64,000 nt of DNA, taken from Sepiola atlantica. Lineage: Eukaryota; Mollusca; Cephalopoda; Sepiida; Sepiolidae. The stretch lies in assembly GCA_963556195.1 (NCBI GenBank), contig OY744525.1:48228148-48292147 (forward strand), given 5' to 3'. Both the position numbers and the translations under genes were made by a program. Below are positions 54,145 through 64,000 of this stretch, one piece after another. The notes beneath the pieces are model-generated. The model saw nothing but the letters and a program-made list of their open reading frames with translations. It had not been told where the DNA came from and ran no database searches. Within the stretch, counting starts at the first letter, position 1. The number at the start of each line of letters is the position of its first letter.

Positions 54145-54800
54145 CCTGGCATAGTGATATAGGACAAGAAGGAGAAAGTAGCAACCCTAGTTGAAGTCAG
54201 TGTCCCTAATGATGCTGGCGGAAACAGAGAGAGGGAGAAGATAACTAAATAGCGAGGTTTTATGTACGACATGAAAAGAAACTGGAATCTTAGGAAGATC
54301 TCCATTATTCCAATAATTATAGAAGCAACCTTACTCATGAAAAAGAATTTCAAAAACTACCTGATGGATATACCCGGTAAATCATCCGACCAGTATTGAT
54401 TTACTCCTCTCCAGGAGTTAGGCACAGGGCCAGTTTTATTCTTACTCCCACAAGTAAGATGTGACACAAGGTCGGGTCGGGAAAGTGGGGTTTAAAAATT
54501 GCCTGGGCAGCCCCGTCGGCATTCCCCGGTAGGGGCGCCTCAGGCAGTAAGCAATAAACTTACTCCTCCCCAAAGAGGGGAGGCGAAGCCTGGGAGGGTG
54601 GACCTCCTAGGACTGCACAGGACAGACCCATAGACCGGCGTGAATCAAACCCCGAAGGCCAAGACAATACCAGTCTATGGGGTGCAGTATCCATCGGAAC
54701 AGATACTACACTTTGATCTTAGCCAAAATCAAGACAGAACTAAGCAATTGCGCTTAAAAAGACGGGTATAATCCTAAAAAGACCGCTCAGTTAGACTCAC
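54145..54800 (+). pseudogene. Endonuclease-type LINE (second family), split by a SINE
   Basis: PGIVI-stop-DKKEKVATLVEVSVPND, REREKITK-stop-RGFMYDMK, RNWNLRKISIIPIIIEATLL then MKKNFKNYLMDIPGKSS. The D.KEK.A.L.EVSVPND part resembles the (P)D...(V)E motif of the restriction-like endonuclease in R2-type LINEs. The U2-SINE at 54396-54727 interrupts it; AAGCAATTGCGCTTAAAAAG on the far side matches 8.14 kb, where no SINE is present. Confidence 0.65.
54396..54727 (-). mobile_element. U2-snRNA-headed SINE, near full length (copy 4)
   Basis: Very close to the 9.5-kb copy along its whole length, including the tail GGAGAGGAGTAAATCAA and the head TTTTGGCTAAGATCAAAG. The high similarity suggests these two are among the younger copies. 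No unambiguous target duplication. Confidence 0.85.
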
Positions 54801-55164
54801 TGAGATAGTGGGTGAATGTCTGGCATTCTGTAGCAAAAACAAAAAAGATTAAAAAAACTGAAAAAAAAACTGAAAAAAAAATTTAGAGAATCTAACCTTT
54901 TCCGGAAATGAAATATGTTTAAATTAATCTTCCCTAGGATGAAACTTTCGTTTTTCTCTCAACTTTTAATACTAATACTGGATATATTAAGATGGCATCA
55001 GCAAGGTGTACATGCTTTGCTCTTAACTTCCTACTCTATGGAAACCCTTCAGTATTTTTATATCCAAGAAATGACCACCAAGTTGTATATCAGTTGGATG
55101 TTGGGTTTTATGGTATGTCAACCACTGCATGCCGAAACCGTACATATGTTTTGTATACAATTTA
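54801..55164. other. Unannotated AT-rich stretch
   Basis: The 102-codon frame at 54915-55223 has no recognisable domain and runs into the MITE. Confidence 0.5.
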
Positions 55165-55556
55165 TTAACCCTCTGAGCGGTAATTGTTTTTTTGTCGAAA
55201 AATTATTTTTAACCCTATTTTAAAATGAACTTTGTAAGCATAACCTTTCATTGTATGCCCAAACAATGCATATGACATTCGTGGCATATAAGTAGGATTA
55301 TAAAAATAAAGTGTAAAATTTGACTGATTTGCATATTGTGATGGCGGCCATCTTGAATTTTAATGAGGTTGACCATCCGTTCATGGAAAATTGTCATTTT
55401 CTCATGCACATATTAAAAAATTGCTGAATTTGTTGTGTGTATTGATGCTGTTGTGTGTTATATTGCAAATAAAACCAGTTTTGCGTGTATTATCGTCTGC
55501 TATTGAAGGTGGTAGACTTGTCGCAATTTTGCCTAATGACGGCCTAAGAGGGTTAA
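55165..55556. mobile_element. TTAA-flanked MITE, piggyBac-like
   Basis: TTAA at 55165-55168 and 55553-55556. The inner ends read CCCTCTGAGCGG on the left and, complemented on the right, CCCTCTTAGGCC. TTAA targets with CCCT ends are typical of piggyBac elements. 384 bp, non-coding. Confidence 0.65.
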
Positions 55557-55599
55557 TTAGTTTCATAGACGTATATTTGATGAACTAATAGTCTAAACG

Positions 55600-55925
55600 A
55601 TAGTTTCCATTTAACTTATAGATGGCGCTTGACAGGTATTACCACAACGGATCAGAGCGGACCTGGGAGTAGTGGTAACAAAAGGGTATATCCACACTCT
55701 TCAGAATTCCCAAATTGAGGTCTCACCACTGGATGCAGTTTTGTGTCAAACCCAGAGCGGTTGAAAGGAAAAGGCTTAAGTAGGTGATAGGGTTAGGAAA
55801 TAGTGTATGCAGAAAAAAGCTAGAAAGGATGCGAAATATAGGCGATAAAACAAAGACTGTTGGGCATTCATGATTTAAACTTAGTGGACACGTCAGGTAT
55901 GGAGTGAAGTTAAATTGTACCAAGT
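55600..55925. repeat. Dispersed repeat including the 9822-like segment
   Basis: 55835-55925 matches 9822-9910 (CATTCATGATTTAAACTTAG then TGGACACGTCAGG). The earlier part is unrecognised. Confidence 0.5.
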
Positions 55926-55944
55926 ATGGCTGAATTGTAGAATG

Positions 55945-56330
55945 GATTTTTCATGGAAATCGCTCCAGACAAGGCATGAAGCCACTTGATATAAGGAGCT
56001 AACAAGAACGAAAGATGATTACCGCAAAGACAGGAGATGCCGATTGACTTTAGTCTTGAAAAGACCAAGGCTATAGGTAGGAGGGAAAACAGTTAGCAGG
56101 AAGAGAGTTCCGCAAGCCTGCAGTTCTTGGAAAGAAGCTACTGGAATAGGAAGCTGCATAACAATAAGGTATCAAAACAGAGAATTGATGGAGACCACTA
56201 GACCAACAAGTCAAACACGAGCTGGAACAAAAGAAGCAGGGAATAGAAAAGACTGAGACTAGCAACATCACGTCTGTGAGAGAAAGGGCGCAGAGAAGAA
56301 GAGAGAATAAGGCCAATCAAATTGCAGATA
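55945..56330 (-). pseudogene. LINE family B: RT C-terminus and 3' tail
   Basis: The minus strand reads CFFCSSSCLTCWSSGLHQFS, then SSFFPRTAGLRNSLPANCFP, a frame slip, then the tail ending GCCTTGTCTGGAGCGATTTC. Upstream LTDVMLLVSVFSIPC gives more of the protein than the 49-kb copy does. Confidence 0.75.
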
Positions 56331-56339
56331 CGTTATTAA

Positions 56340-56748
56340 CGATTCCATTGGTGAAATTTTAACTGGGAGGGAGGGGGGGGTCACCTTGTAATAAAAATTT
56401 CTTTTCCAATCAGTTGGACAGAACTCATCCGACTTTTCTGTTTGTTGATTGGTCAATATAGAAGTGATGACAAAAATGGGAGACATCAATGTTTCCGTGT
56501 TTATTTTTGATTTGTATTGATTTTTATTGATGCCGATGTTAATGGCTGTTTGAATCTTAAATTTTTGGTGGTTACCGTCTCCAAATTTAGGAACAAATTC
56601 GAGAAAAACATAGTCACAGGTTACACCCTTTCCGAAGTGCAGGGCATCTTTCAAAGACAATTGTCTGCCAGGTGTTATGTTCCGAAGTGAAATTTCCTTC
56701 TTGCTGATGGCAACTCTACGTTCAAGCGGAGAATTGATTTTGGCAGTC
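56340..56748 (-). CDS. Unrecognised protein-like open frame
   Basis: Open from just after a TAA at about 56749 down to the LINE-B junction. Parts read RRVAISKKEISLRNITPGRQ, LKDALHFGKGVTCDYVFLEF, VPKFGDGNHQKFKIQTAINI and SDEFCPTDWKRNFYYK. Composition is balanced, unlike the repeat-derived frames elsewhere. No signal peptide, membrane segment or motif I can name. The start is unclear; the first Met is in MSLKDALHFG-like context only if the frame begins at 56660. It may be a fragment of a larger transposon or viral-type protein cut by the LINE, or a lone exon. No family is assigned. Confidence 0.35.
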
Positions 56749-57221
56749 AGTTAAAGACACCGGACAGTTTCCATTTATCACCTCGGAAAATAAGTGAAGA
56801 GAATAAGAGAGAATGGGAAGAGTAGGAGAAGAGGGGGGAGGAGGAGGAAGTGTGAAAAGATGAAGAAGTATAAAGGCAGAAATGAGAGGAATGGTAGTAG
56901 GTGAGGAAAATAAATTGGAAAGCTAAGTTGAAAGGTCGAGGTGTAAAAAAGGGGTCATTGTTTGCGACGGGAGATACTTTGCGTCTTCGGAGGATGGAAA
57001 GAAATTAAATTTATTTGCATTGCACTAATTTTTCGCTAGCGTCTGCAGCAGCATGGCACCTCTTTGACCACCAAGTCATAGTTTGGAAAGCAGGAAACAC
57101 GGTACCGAAAGAATGGCTCATCTGGTCAATAGTGATTGCAGACCCAACAGAAAGCAGGCCTGTAACCATGGTTTTGTCTGGTTCTTAAAAGTCTGATACA
57201 ACTATTAACTCTTAGTATACA
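56749..57221. other. Unannotated stretch with a GA-rich patch
   Basis: GA-rich at 56800-56960. No gene recognised. Confidence 0.5.
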
Positions 57222-57306
57222 CTAACAGTGACACCCGGCGTTGTCCGGAGCAGTGATAACAAAAATAGAAGAATAAAAACAGGGTATGTAACATCTTTCT
57301 TTTAAA

Positions 57307-57347
<41 letters not shown>

Positions 57348-57352
57348 TCTCT
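57222..57352 (-). mobile_element. Helitron-like 3' end followed inward by (CT)n
   Basis: ACTAACAGTGACACCCGGCG then TTGTCCGGAGCAG, with CTAG altered to CTAA, then GTATGTAACATCTTTCTTTT and (CT)n at 57309-57352. Same order as at 24.4 kb. Confidence 0.5.
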
Positions 57353-57681
57353 TTGGTGACTGGCTTAATGTAATAGAAAAAACGGATAGAAAGAAAGAAA
57401 AAGAAATTTCACTTAGCTAATGACCGACTGTTTGATATAGTTTCAGTGTTGTTTTTGGAACAACTACCAGTAGGGATGAAATGAAAGTTTTTTTTTCTAC
57501 CCCCTCTCCTATGACTATGTTCCTGAGAAGCCCAAGTTACGGGTGTCAAATATGTCGAACATACAAGAATCATAAGAAAACTATTAAAATAAATGCGGAA
57601 TAAGTGTAATCACGTTATGTGTATTCATTAGATGATTAGATATTTGCACCTGAAGGATACATATATTCGCTAATAATAATA

Positions 57682-57683
<2 letters not shown>

Positions 57684-57725
<42 letters not shown>

Positions 57726-58015
57726 ACCACTGTGTATCTCAAACCAAACAGAACTTCCATGAACAAAGTTTCTTTCAAAGAACTACCCATCTGCGGAACA
57801 CAATACTGCAGGACTGCTTCCCAGCTGACTACAACATGATTCGTTTCAAGTCCAATGTTAACAATTTCTTGTTCGACCGTTCTCTTAAGTAATCAAATTC
57901 TGTCCACATCAGCCATCGTTACCAATTCTCACGTTGTGGTCTCACCGTCTTCTTACCAACTCAGGAACCCTTATCCTCGATTGGCTTTTAGGCCTTGATA
58001 AGCAGTGACTCGTTA
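57684..58015 (+). pseudogene. (GAT)n plus LINE family E C-terminal fragment
   Basis: (GAT)n at 57684-57724, then AACTTCCATGAACAAAGTTT, GTTTCAAGTCCAATGTTAAC, GTTCTCTTAAGTAATCAAAT and CCTCGATTGGCTTTTAGGCC, collinear with the complement of 37565-38000. Confidence 0.6.
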
Positions 58016-58305
58016 GTACATGAACACAAACAAAGTAAACAATAACAATAATAATAATAGTAATCATTTTTTAATATATCGATCTTTTATCATATTTTGA
58101 ACAGTTTAAATGAAATATTTCATTGAAGTTTTAAAATAAATAATACGTAAAAAAATACAACTGAATCGTCCTACCAATTTACAAATAAGAGCATTTGTGG
58201 CACGAGGATCACGCGTAACGAAGCTTTGCGAAAGAGAGAAGAATTAAAGTAAGTTTTTTGCTTTTGTTTTTATATATCGATCTTTTATTGTATTTTGAAC
58301 AGTTT
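58016..58305. other. Unannotated stretch with a short direct repeat
   Basis: TATATCGATCTTTTATCATA at 58075 and TATATCGATCTTTTATTGTA at 58272, each followed by TTTTGAACAGTTTAAA, are direct copies about 197 bp apart. Confidence 0.6.
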
Positions 58306-58391
58306 AAACTTGCTGTCACTCAGACTCAAGGGAACACCACCGTCAGTTAGCAATCACTGCTGATGAGCTGTATGCAAACTCCTAGTAAGTA

Positions 58392-58452
<61 letters not shown>

Positions 58453-59330
58453 GAATAGCAGAAATTGGAATCAAAGAGAGGATTGACACCAAGCAATTTA
58501 ACAGCACTGATGAAAACAGCTAAAATATTAAGGAAAATCCTCGAGTGCGGAAAGCAAGCCACCTAATCAGGTAACACTGACCGACTCCATGGGTAAATTG
58601 AAATAGAAAATGAAGAAACAATATAGAAAGAACATTACACAAAAAAAAAATAATGGCAACACAAGCCTGGGCACACAAAATAGTCGTGAGGTGTCAGGGA
58701 GGATGGAAAGACCAAGGAGGGAGAGCACCAACCAGACCTTCACTGGAAGGGTTTGGAGAATACTGGAACTTTGGGGAGGCTCATTGCCACTCAAATTCTA
58801 GAGGAAACCAATGGTCGTTATCAGCGATAGTAAACGGCTGTTGCCATGACACAACATAATTTGCAACGGTTATCGAAAGAGGCAGAAAATGCTGGAAATC
58901 TGGAAAAACTTGTTGTCACTCAAACTGCCAGTAAGCAATCACTGATAATGCTTGTGTGAGGACTCTTAGATAGTAAATGATAATAATAATAAAAAAGACT
59001 AGGAGAAATTGGAATCAAAGGGAAGATCGACACCATACAATGCACGGCAGCGATGAAAACAGCTGAAATATTAAGAAAAATCTTCGAGTACATAAACCAA
59101 CCAACATAAGCAGGTAAGACCGACCACAGATAAGTTGAAATAAAAATAAATAAAATTATACACACGAACCCAAGGGAATTGAAACTATCAGAAATCCTAT
59201 AATCTTACACGCACCCCTCACAAACCAGCCTCGATTAGAAATACACAAAATAGCTGTGAGGGGTCAAGAAAGATGGAAAAACTGAAGAGGAAAAGCACCA
59301 TCCAGACCTCCACTGGAAGTCGCATTCTTG
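58306..59330 (+). repeat. Head-to-tail array of three endonuclease-type LINE tails
   Basis: Copy 1 (58306-58450) is a 3' end with a long (TAA)n. Copy 2 (58452-58990) starts GAAATTGGAATCAAAGAGAG (EIGIKERIDT), runs through ILRKILE-like codons and the 3'UTR, and ends TGATAATAATAATAA. Copy 3 (58994-59330) starts GACTAGGAGAAATTGGAATC. Copies 2 and 3 are 5'-truncated at almost the same point, each against the tail of the copy before. Confidence 0.75.
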
Positions 59331-59509
59331 ATATGGCATTCTAACTTGTATGCTTTTATTCATTAATTTAATAGGCAAGGCACACTCATAATTTTCGTCT
59401 CTCCTGATTTGTTACTCATCCTAAAAACAGCAGTTCATTCCTCAATTTACGGGGTCAAATTGTTTATTTCCTCCTAAATACTCAGCAGTTTATCTGGCAC
59501 AGCTCGAGT
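59331..59509. other. Unannotated stretch
   Basis: No gene recognised. Confidence 0.4.
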
Positions 59510-59805
59510 AGGTGTTCGTATCAGTCGAGGTTACGTCATTGACAATCAGTCAGACAGTGACTGTGTTGCTGTCGAGCTGAGGTATGGTTTTGTTCAGTCA
59601 TAGGAGGTCTGCCCTCCCAGGATTTACCTTCTCTTTGACAAGAGGGTTTGTTTATTTCTAATTGTCTGAGGCATCCCTACCGGTAAATGCTGACAGGGCT
59701 GCTCGGGCATTTTTTGTGTAGGCCAGAATGCACTAATCCTCTTGTGCTGGCTTTTCAAACCCATACCTGACTTTGTGTCTAACCTCCCAGAGATAAATAA
59801 AGACT
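59510..59805 (+). mobile_element. SINE with a different head and the U2-SINE body
   Basis: Head GTTCGTATCAGTCGAGGTTA as in the 13.2- and 43.7-kb elements, then GAGGTATGGTTTTGTTCAGT, CATAGGAGGTCTGCCCTCCC, GGGCTGCTCGGGCA, and tail GACTTTGTGTCTAACCTCCC-AGAGATAAATAAAGA. The body and tail are those of the U2-headed family. Confidence 0.65.
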
Positions 59806-59957
59806 ACAGCAGTTAGACCAGCCTAGTATAAGTGGTCATCTATCTAATAAATGTAATCTTATTGAAGGTTTACATGTGAAAATAAAATGAATTTGATTGG
59901 TTGTTCTGTGATCTAGTAATTGATATCCATGTGTGTAAACTTCGTTTCTTTTATTTA

Positions 59958-60165
59958 CTTGCCTCCCCAAAAGGGCAGAGGTAAAAGGTCTATTTTTAAT
60001 GTGGGGAAAATCTAACTTATCAAAAAGGGGCACTCTACATTAGGACAAAAACAAAATATTGCCTCAGTAAAAAAGGACCTCTCCTTGACTGACAGAGGAC
60101 AGAAAAGCCGAAGTCCAGCAGCAGAACAGATACTACACCCCGCTCACAGCCAAAAGGATAAGGAA
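59958..60165 (-). mobile_element. U2-SINE family, diverged copy
   Basis: On the minus strand CCTTTTGGCTGTGAGCGGGG then TGTAGTATCTGTTCTGCTG. The head is recognisable; the body is strongly changed. Confidence 0.6.
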
Positions 60166-60824
60166 GTCTAGGGAAAAGTCTATCGGATATTGGGTTATGT
60201 TCTTCCACCATAGCGATATGGAACTGGAATGAGACAGTAACAAAATGAAGTTTTAAAAAAATTTTTCAGTGAAATTCAAACATGGCGACTTCTGTTGGAA
60301 TTAAATTGCTTTTTTTTTTAAATAACGCTAATTAAAAATCTTCCCAAAATAAATCAATCACTAAAAAGTTCTGCACTTTTAAAAATATCTTTAGTTTTAA
60401 TCAATAATTTTATGAAACAGCACCAAAAAATTCCTGATTAAACAACGACTTATTAAAATACAATGCGACAGGAAGTGACGTCAGCAATCATGTTTTTCTT
60501 TGGAGTTTGAAAAGTTTCAGCTCTATTAAATGTCTTAAATAATTCAGTAACTTGTCGAGGTTTTTTTTCACACATACTTGTAAGTTGAGACGAAACAGCA
60601 ACACAAAACAAACAAAAAAACGAGGTAATTGTGCTTTGCTCTGAGTCTTATAATATACTAGAAAAATACTAGTTCCAAGAGGGTTCAAATTAATTCCAGA
60701 ACATAACAGTTTTGCACCACTTTTACGAGGATTAAAATTGCTATTAAACCTTATGTCTAGAATCATTAATCCAATTATGATAAAAAAAAAAACAATTACA
60801 TTAATATCTGTGCAACAAGTGTAC
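60166..60824. other. Unannotated stretch
   Basis: The 92-codon minus-strand frame at 60488-60766 has no recognisable motif. Confidence 0.5.
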
Positions 60825-61020
60825 TACGAGTCTGCTTCCAACCCATTACAACATGGTCGTCTTCAAGTTTAATATAAACAAATACTTGTTGAGACATTCT
60901 CTTGGATGACTAATTCCTCTTAGGTCATCTTTTACCCACCCCACTCATTATTTCCGGTTCTCTCATGGAAGTGATCATCGTCCAACTGCTCTGTAGGAGT
61001 CATGAATAAAGACTTATATT
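60825..61020 (+). repeat. LINE family E, diverged fragment
   Basis: ACAACATGGTCGTCTTCAAG then TTTAATATAAACAAATACTT and ATTCTCTTGGATGACTAATT parallel 57825-57895. Confidence 0.5.
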
Positions 61021-61054
61021 CCGTATCAGAGTAATGCCCCTGTTAAGCAATCTG

Positions 61055-61270
61055 GTTAAACATTGACCAATCAGCTTGTAGGGCGCATTGATTCCATCTT
61101 TCCCCTGAAGAAATACTTCAGCTCCTTTCGAAATTACGGCCGGTCAGCAACAAGGAAACACGTATGCATTCTCTCTCCTACCTCTGTCCACTGGACGCTC
61201 CAGCACCTACTATCTTTGCCTGAAGATATCTGCTGACAGATCTTCGGCAGCCCAAACAACTTTCCATTAT
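61055..61270 (-). repeat. Uninterrupted copy of the 22.6-kb module (empty SINE site)
   Basis: GGACGCTCCAGCACCTACTA then TCTTTGCCTGAAGATATCTG joins the two parts that flank the U2-SINE at 22631-22945. Here no SINE and only one copy of the TAGTA-like target are present. Confidence 0.8.
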
Positions 61271-61305
61271 ACATTCATCACTTGGACACTGTTTGCAAAC
61301 AACTA

Positions 61306-61614
61306 TTAAATGTAAGAAAGCGGTTTGTAGCCTAACAATACATTAAAAAAAAAAATTGATTTATTTTAAAGTAGTTTCAAATTTCCCTATTTCCCTATTT
61401 CCCTAAAAGACTTCGACATTTGAACCATTACCGAATCAACATCGTACAGATTCTACCTTCTACTAGCGATAGACAAGTCGGTATCAAGAAAAAAAGTCTT
61501 GCATCCCCGACAAGGACGTATTACGTCTAAAATTTGTGACTACTTTTAAATAAATTAATATTTATTTAAATAAAAAATGCATTGTTAGGCTTCAAAACGC
61601 TTTCTTACATTTAA
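61306..61614. mobile_element. TTAA-flanked MITE/foldback, 301 bp
   Basis: TTAA at 61306-61309 and 61611-61614. Inner ends ATGTAAGAAAGCGGTTTG and the complement ATGTAAGAAAGCGTTTTG, extending to AGCCTAACAAT/ATTGTTAGGCT, so terminal repeats are about 35 bp. Non-coding. Confidence 0.7.
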
Positions 61615-62443
61615 ATATTCAATGCTTTTTAATGGGAGACCACCATATCTTCTTAACTATTAAATGACTATTAAATAACTATTAAAATGCTATTAGACAA
61701 ATATTACTGATTATAAAATCTTAAATTTTACCTAAAACAAACAAAATCAAATTCACACGCACCGTGTTTTTCAATCATACCTAGAAGGAAATGCTGTAGA
61801 CATTATAAAGATTTACATAAGAATTTCTGAAAAATCGAAACTTGGACCGGATGACTTCATTCGATTGGAGAATTAATTGTGCCTTCTGCTGTAAAGTCAT
61901 AACTTTTGATTGTCATGATTTAGTCGATAAACCGTTTTCCGATCAGATTGATTATGGCCAAGAATCCTTTAGATGTTCACTGAGCGGAATATTGGTGATC
62001 GCACGGGTGAGTGACTTGATCAATCGGTGGCTTCCATATAAAAACTTCTGCATGAATAAAAAACATTCTGTTAGTAAGTTTGTTGACCTCTTTCTGTCAT
62101 TAGAGACAATGGATTCCCCCTGAAAGGGTGTCTGAGCAATTTGTATTTCACAGTGAAGCAACGGTTGCACAATCTGTAACCTCATTTTTCTGACCCAGTA
62201 TTGTTTAAGTCTAGTAGGAAATGAGAAACAAAAAATGACTAGCAGAAAAAAAAACTGGTGTAAAAGTTAAGGAATATGAGATATCATACTTTTAACGTTT
62301 ATATAAAAGCACATATAAGAGCCTCTTCTCCGACACGAGCGCTGCCATGTTGGGTGTTATGTTTTCTTGAGTACACACACATTGGTCCGGATAAAAAAAG
62401 AAAAAAGGTGAATAATTAAAAACCAGTTGGATTAACACACACA

Positions 62444-62444
<1 letters not shown>
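61615..62444. other. Unannotated stretch
   Basis: Overlapping frames on both strands (61842-62123 plus, 61952-62185 minus) have no recognisable motif. Confidence 0.5.
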
Positions 62445-62497
<53 letters not shown>

Positions 62498-62730
62498 TTT
62501 AACGTCCGTTTTACATGCCAGCGTGCATTGAATGGCATTTTAGAAATTAACGTCCAAACTAACCTATCTCTGGCTAGGTCTTTATTAACCCTCTTTCTCT
62601 CAAGTCCATTCTTATCAGTTTCTCCCATGTTTTCATTGACCTTCCTCAGTGAACTGAACTTGGTACCTCAACTGTTCTACATCTACTAACTCAAGAGCTC
62701 TCATCCATTCTTTAAATGTGACCATACTAA
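62445..62730 (+). mobile_element. Cephalopod-type SINE with (ATC)n
   Basis: (ATC)n at 62445-62497 is followed by TTTTAACGTCCGTTTTACAT then GCCAGCGTGCATTGAATGG. This matches, from memory, the (CATC)n-TTTAACGTCCG...CATGC-AGC-TGG repeat that is abundant in octopus and squid genomes. The remaining ~200 bp (AGTTTCTCCCATGTTTTC, AACTCAAGAGCTCTC) is its likely body. Confidence 0.7.
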
Positions 62731-63631
62731 AAAGAGCGACCGGAAGTGGATTCACTATCACTACAAACCATTCACATTATTATTAGACTAAACTAGAAGA
62801 ATATGTCTCCTAACGAAGTTTAAAATCAAGATATAATGATACTAAACCTTATGTCTAGAATCTTTATTCAAATTTTGATCAAAATCCATTACATGATTTT
62901 AATCCTAGAAAATGTCTAAAATTTAAGGCTTAAGCTTAAGGGGTCTTAAGAATGAACTGAAATTCTGTAAATCTTGTTAAATTGGTTTCTAATAACTATG
63001 GATCAAATTTAATGCAAATCTGAAATATTTGAATTTTCAAAGTGGAGATTGTTCTTATAATTATACCCCCTTTAAAACACTCCACCGAAACTGACATTTG
63101 AAGGAATATTTATTAATTGATGTATACTATCTACTGTCTAAATTTCACAAAATCGAAGATCTCTGGATTTTCATGACGCGCCTCAACTCCCTCTTTTCCC
63201 CTTTCGCATCAAACTAAATGAACATAAAAATAACCCACCTTATCCACCCTTACGCTTAGAAGTTGTGTTCCAACATTCATAATAGGTCGGTTAATTAGTC
63301 AATGAGTTGGTCCTGTACATACAAATACATTAACATATACATATACCTAACTTTATATGAATAGAGATATAAAGAAAAAAGCCAAATAAAATCGTAGAAT
63401 TACGTTTGTAATTTAATTTTTCATACATCGGTTATTATTATCATTTCTGATCACATAAAGCAAAAAAACCCATTAACCGTTGAATTTTTATTTAGAGTGG
63501 AGGATTTCTTCCCAAATTGATTTCAGTGGGCGGGGGCTGTCTGACTTGCTTTCTCGCTTCTCCTCAACCCTTGAAATGGTCTTGTCCGGCACGTTTCTTA
63601 CTCAGTAAATTTTGCGTGACAAGATCGAAGT

Positions 63632-63636
<5 letters not shown>
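62731..63636. other. Unannotated AT-rich stretch
   Basis: No gene or clear repeat recognised. Confidence 0.5.
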
Positions 63637-63725
<89 letters not shown>

Positions 63726-63868
63726 GTGTTTCAAACACTTGTTGTTGTTTTTTTGGTTTTTTTTTCTTTAGAAAATCATCCTGAGGAAATCTTATAATAC
63801 AGACGAAACGTTGATGAATACATAAATAATATTTTTGGTTTTCCTTTTTCAATTTCCACTACGTATAT

Positions 63869-63920
<52 letters not shown>
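63637..63920. repeat. Two (TA)n tracts flanking a hammerhead-like relic
   Basis: (TA)n at 63637-63720 and 63869-63920. Between them CATC-CTGAGGA (63777-63787), a short TCT/AGA stem, GAAAC (63804-63808), GTT and GATG (63813-63816). CTGANGA and GAAA are present and helix I pairs CATC/GATG. The ACGT loop of stem III appears deleted. Confidence 0.5.
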
Positions 63921-63925
<5 letters not shown>

Positions 63926-64000
63926 ATTTTATTCCATTAGTTGCGACAAAACAAATGGCCATTTGAATTCCTTCGCCCGCCCGATGAGTTGGTCGCTATT

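Noticed and set aside
61842..62185. Overlapping 93-codon (+) and 77-codon (-) frames
   Set aside because: No motif, no second copy and opposite-strand overlap; either may be chance in this sequence.

Overview
The window looks like transposon-rich, low-complexity, non-coding DNA from a cephalopod, most likely an octopus. The basis is three things: an (ATC)n-flanked repeat near 62.5 kb with the AACGTCCG...CATGCCAGC core I associate with octopus/squid SINEs (from memory, not searched); very abundant (TA)n, (CA)n, (GA)n and (TAA)n microsatellites; and many old snRNA-, 5S- and tRNA-derived SINEs. I found no convincing host protein-coding gene, rRNA operon or functional tRNA. Almost every long open frame is a by-product of a tandem repeat or a broken transposable-element (TE) fragment.

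Layout. 0-3.4 kb: purine-rich DNA with a 53-bp tandem array. 4.9-9.9 kb: a LINE fragment, a mariner element split by a 0.68-kb insertion, LINE tails, a DDE transposase relic and a U2-headed SINE. 11.3-14.9 kb: an RT fragment, two hammerhead-ribozyme-like motifs, a 0.7-kb composite repeat repeated inverted at 49.3-50.0 kb, and a foldback. 15.8-24.6 kb: a short Helitron-like element, a triplicated unit, transposase relics, a ~16-bp minisatellite, and a U2-SINE with a 9-bp target duplication. 25-36.4 kb: a long inverted repeat, a second LINE fragment, a well-formed hammerhead at 27.6 kb, purine-rich triplications, an 18-bp array, two more Helitron-like elements, and a tRNA-like plus hammerhead unit at 35.2 kb. 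36.8-43 kb: a 37-bp minisatellite (about 30 copies) with older copies on both sides, two foldbacks and a larger Helitron candidate. 43-54.8 kb: 5S-derived SINEs, a LINE with a twin-priming-like 5' inversion, and many C-terminal and 3'UTR pieces of a LINE class with a CCHC-like motif and a probable restriction-like endonuclease. 55-64 kb: TTAA-flanked MITEs, an unrecognised protein-like open frame, a head-to-tail LINE-tail array, and the cephalopod-type SINE.

How the parts relate. Several non-autonomous families share ends with coding elements: two unrelated sequences share the 3' tail of LINE family B, and non-autonomous Helitron-like elements share a hairpin+CTAG 3' end. Three families have RNA-gene heads (U2 snRNA, 5S rRNA, tRNA). 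Hammerhead-like motifs recur next to (TA)n tracts and, in the best cases, next to tRNA-like promoters. All calls come from reading by eye; percent identities, family names and activity are not measured.
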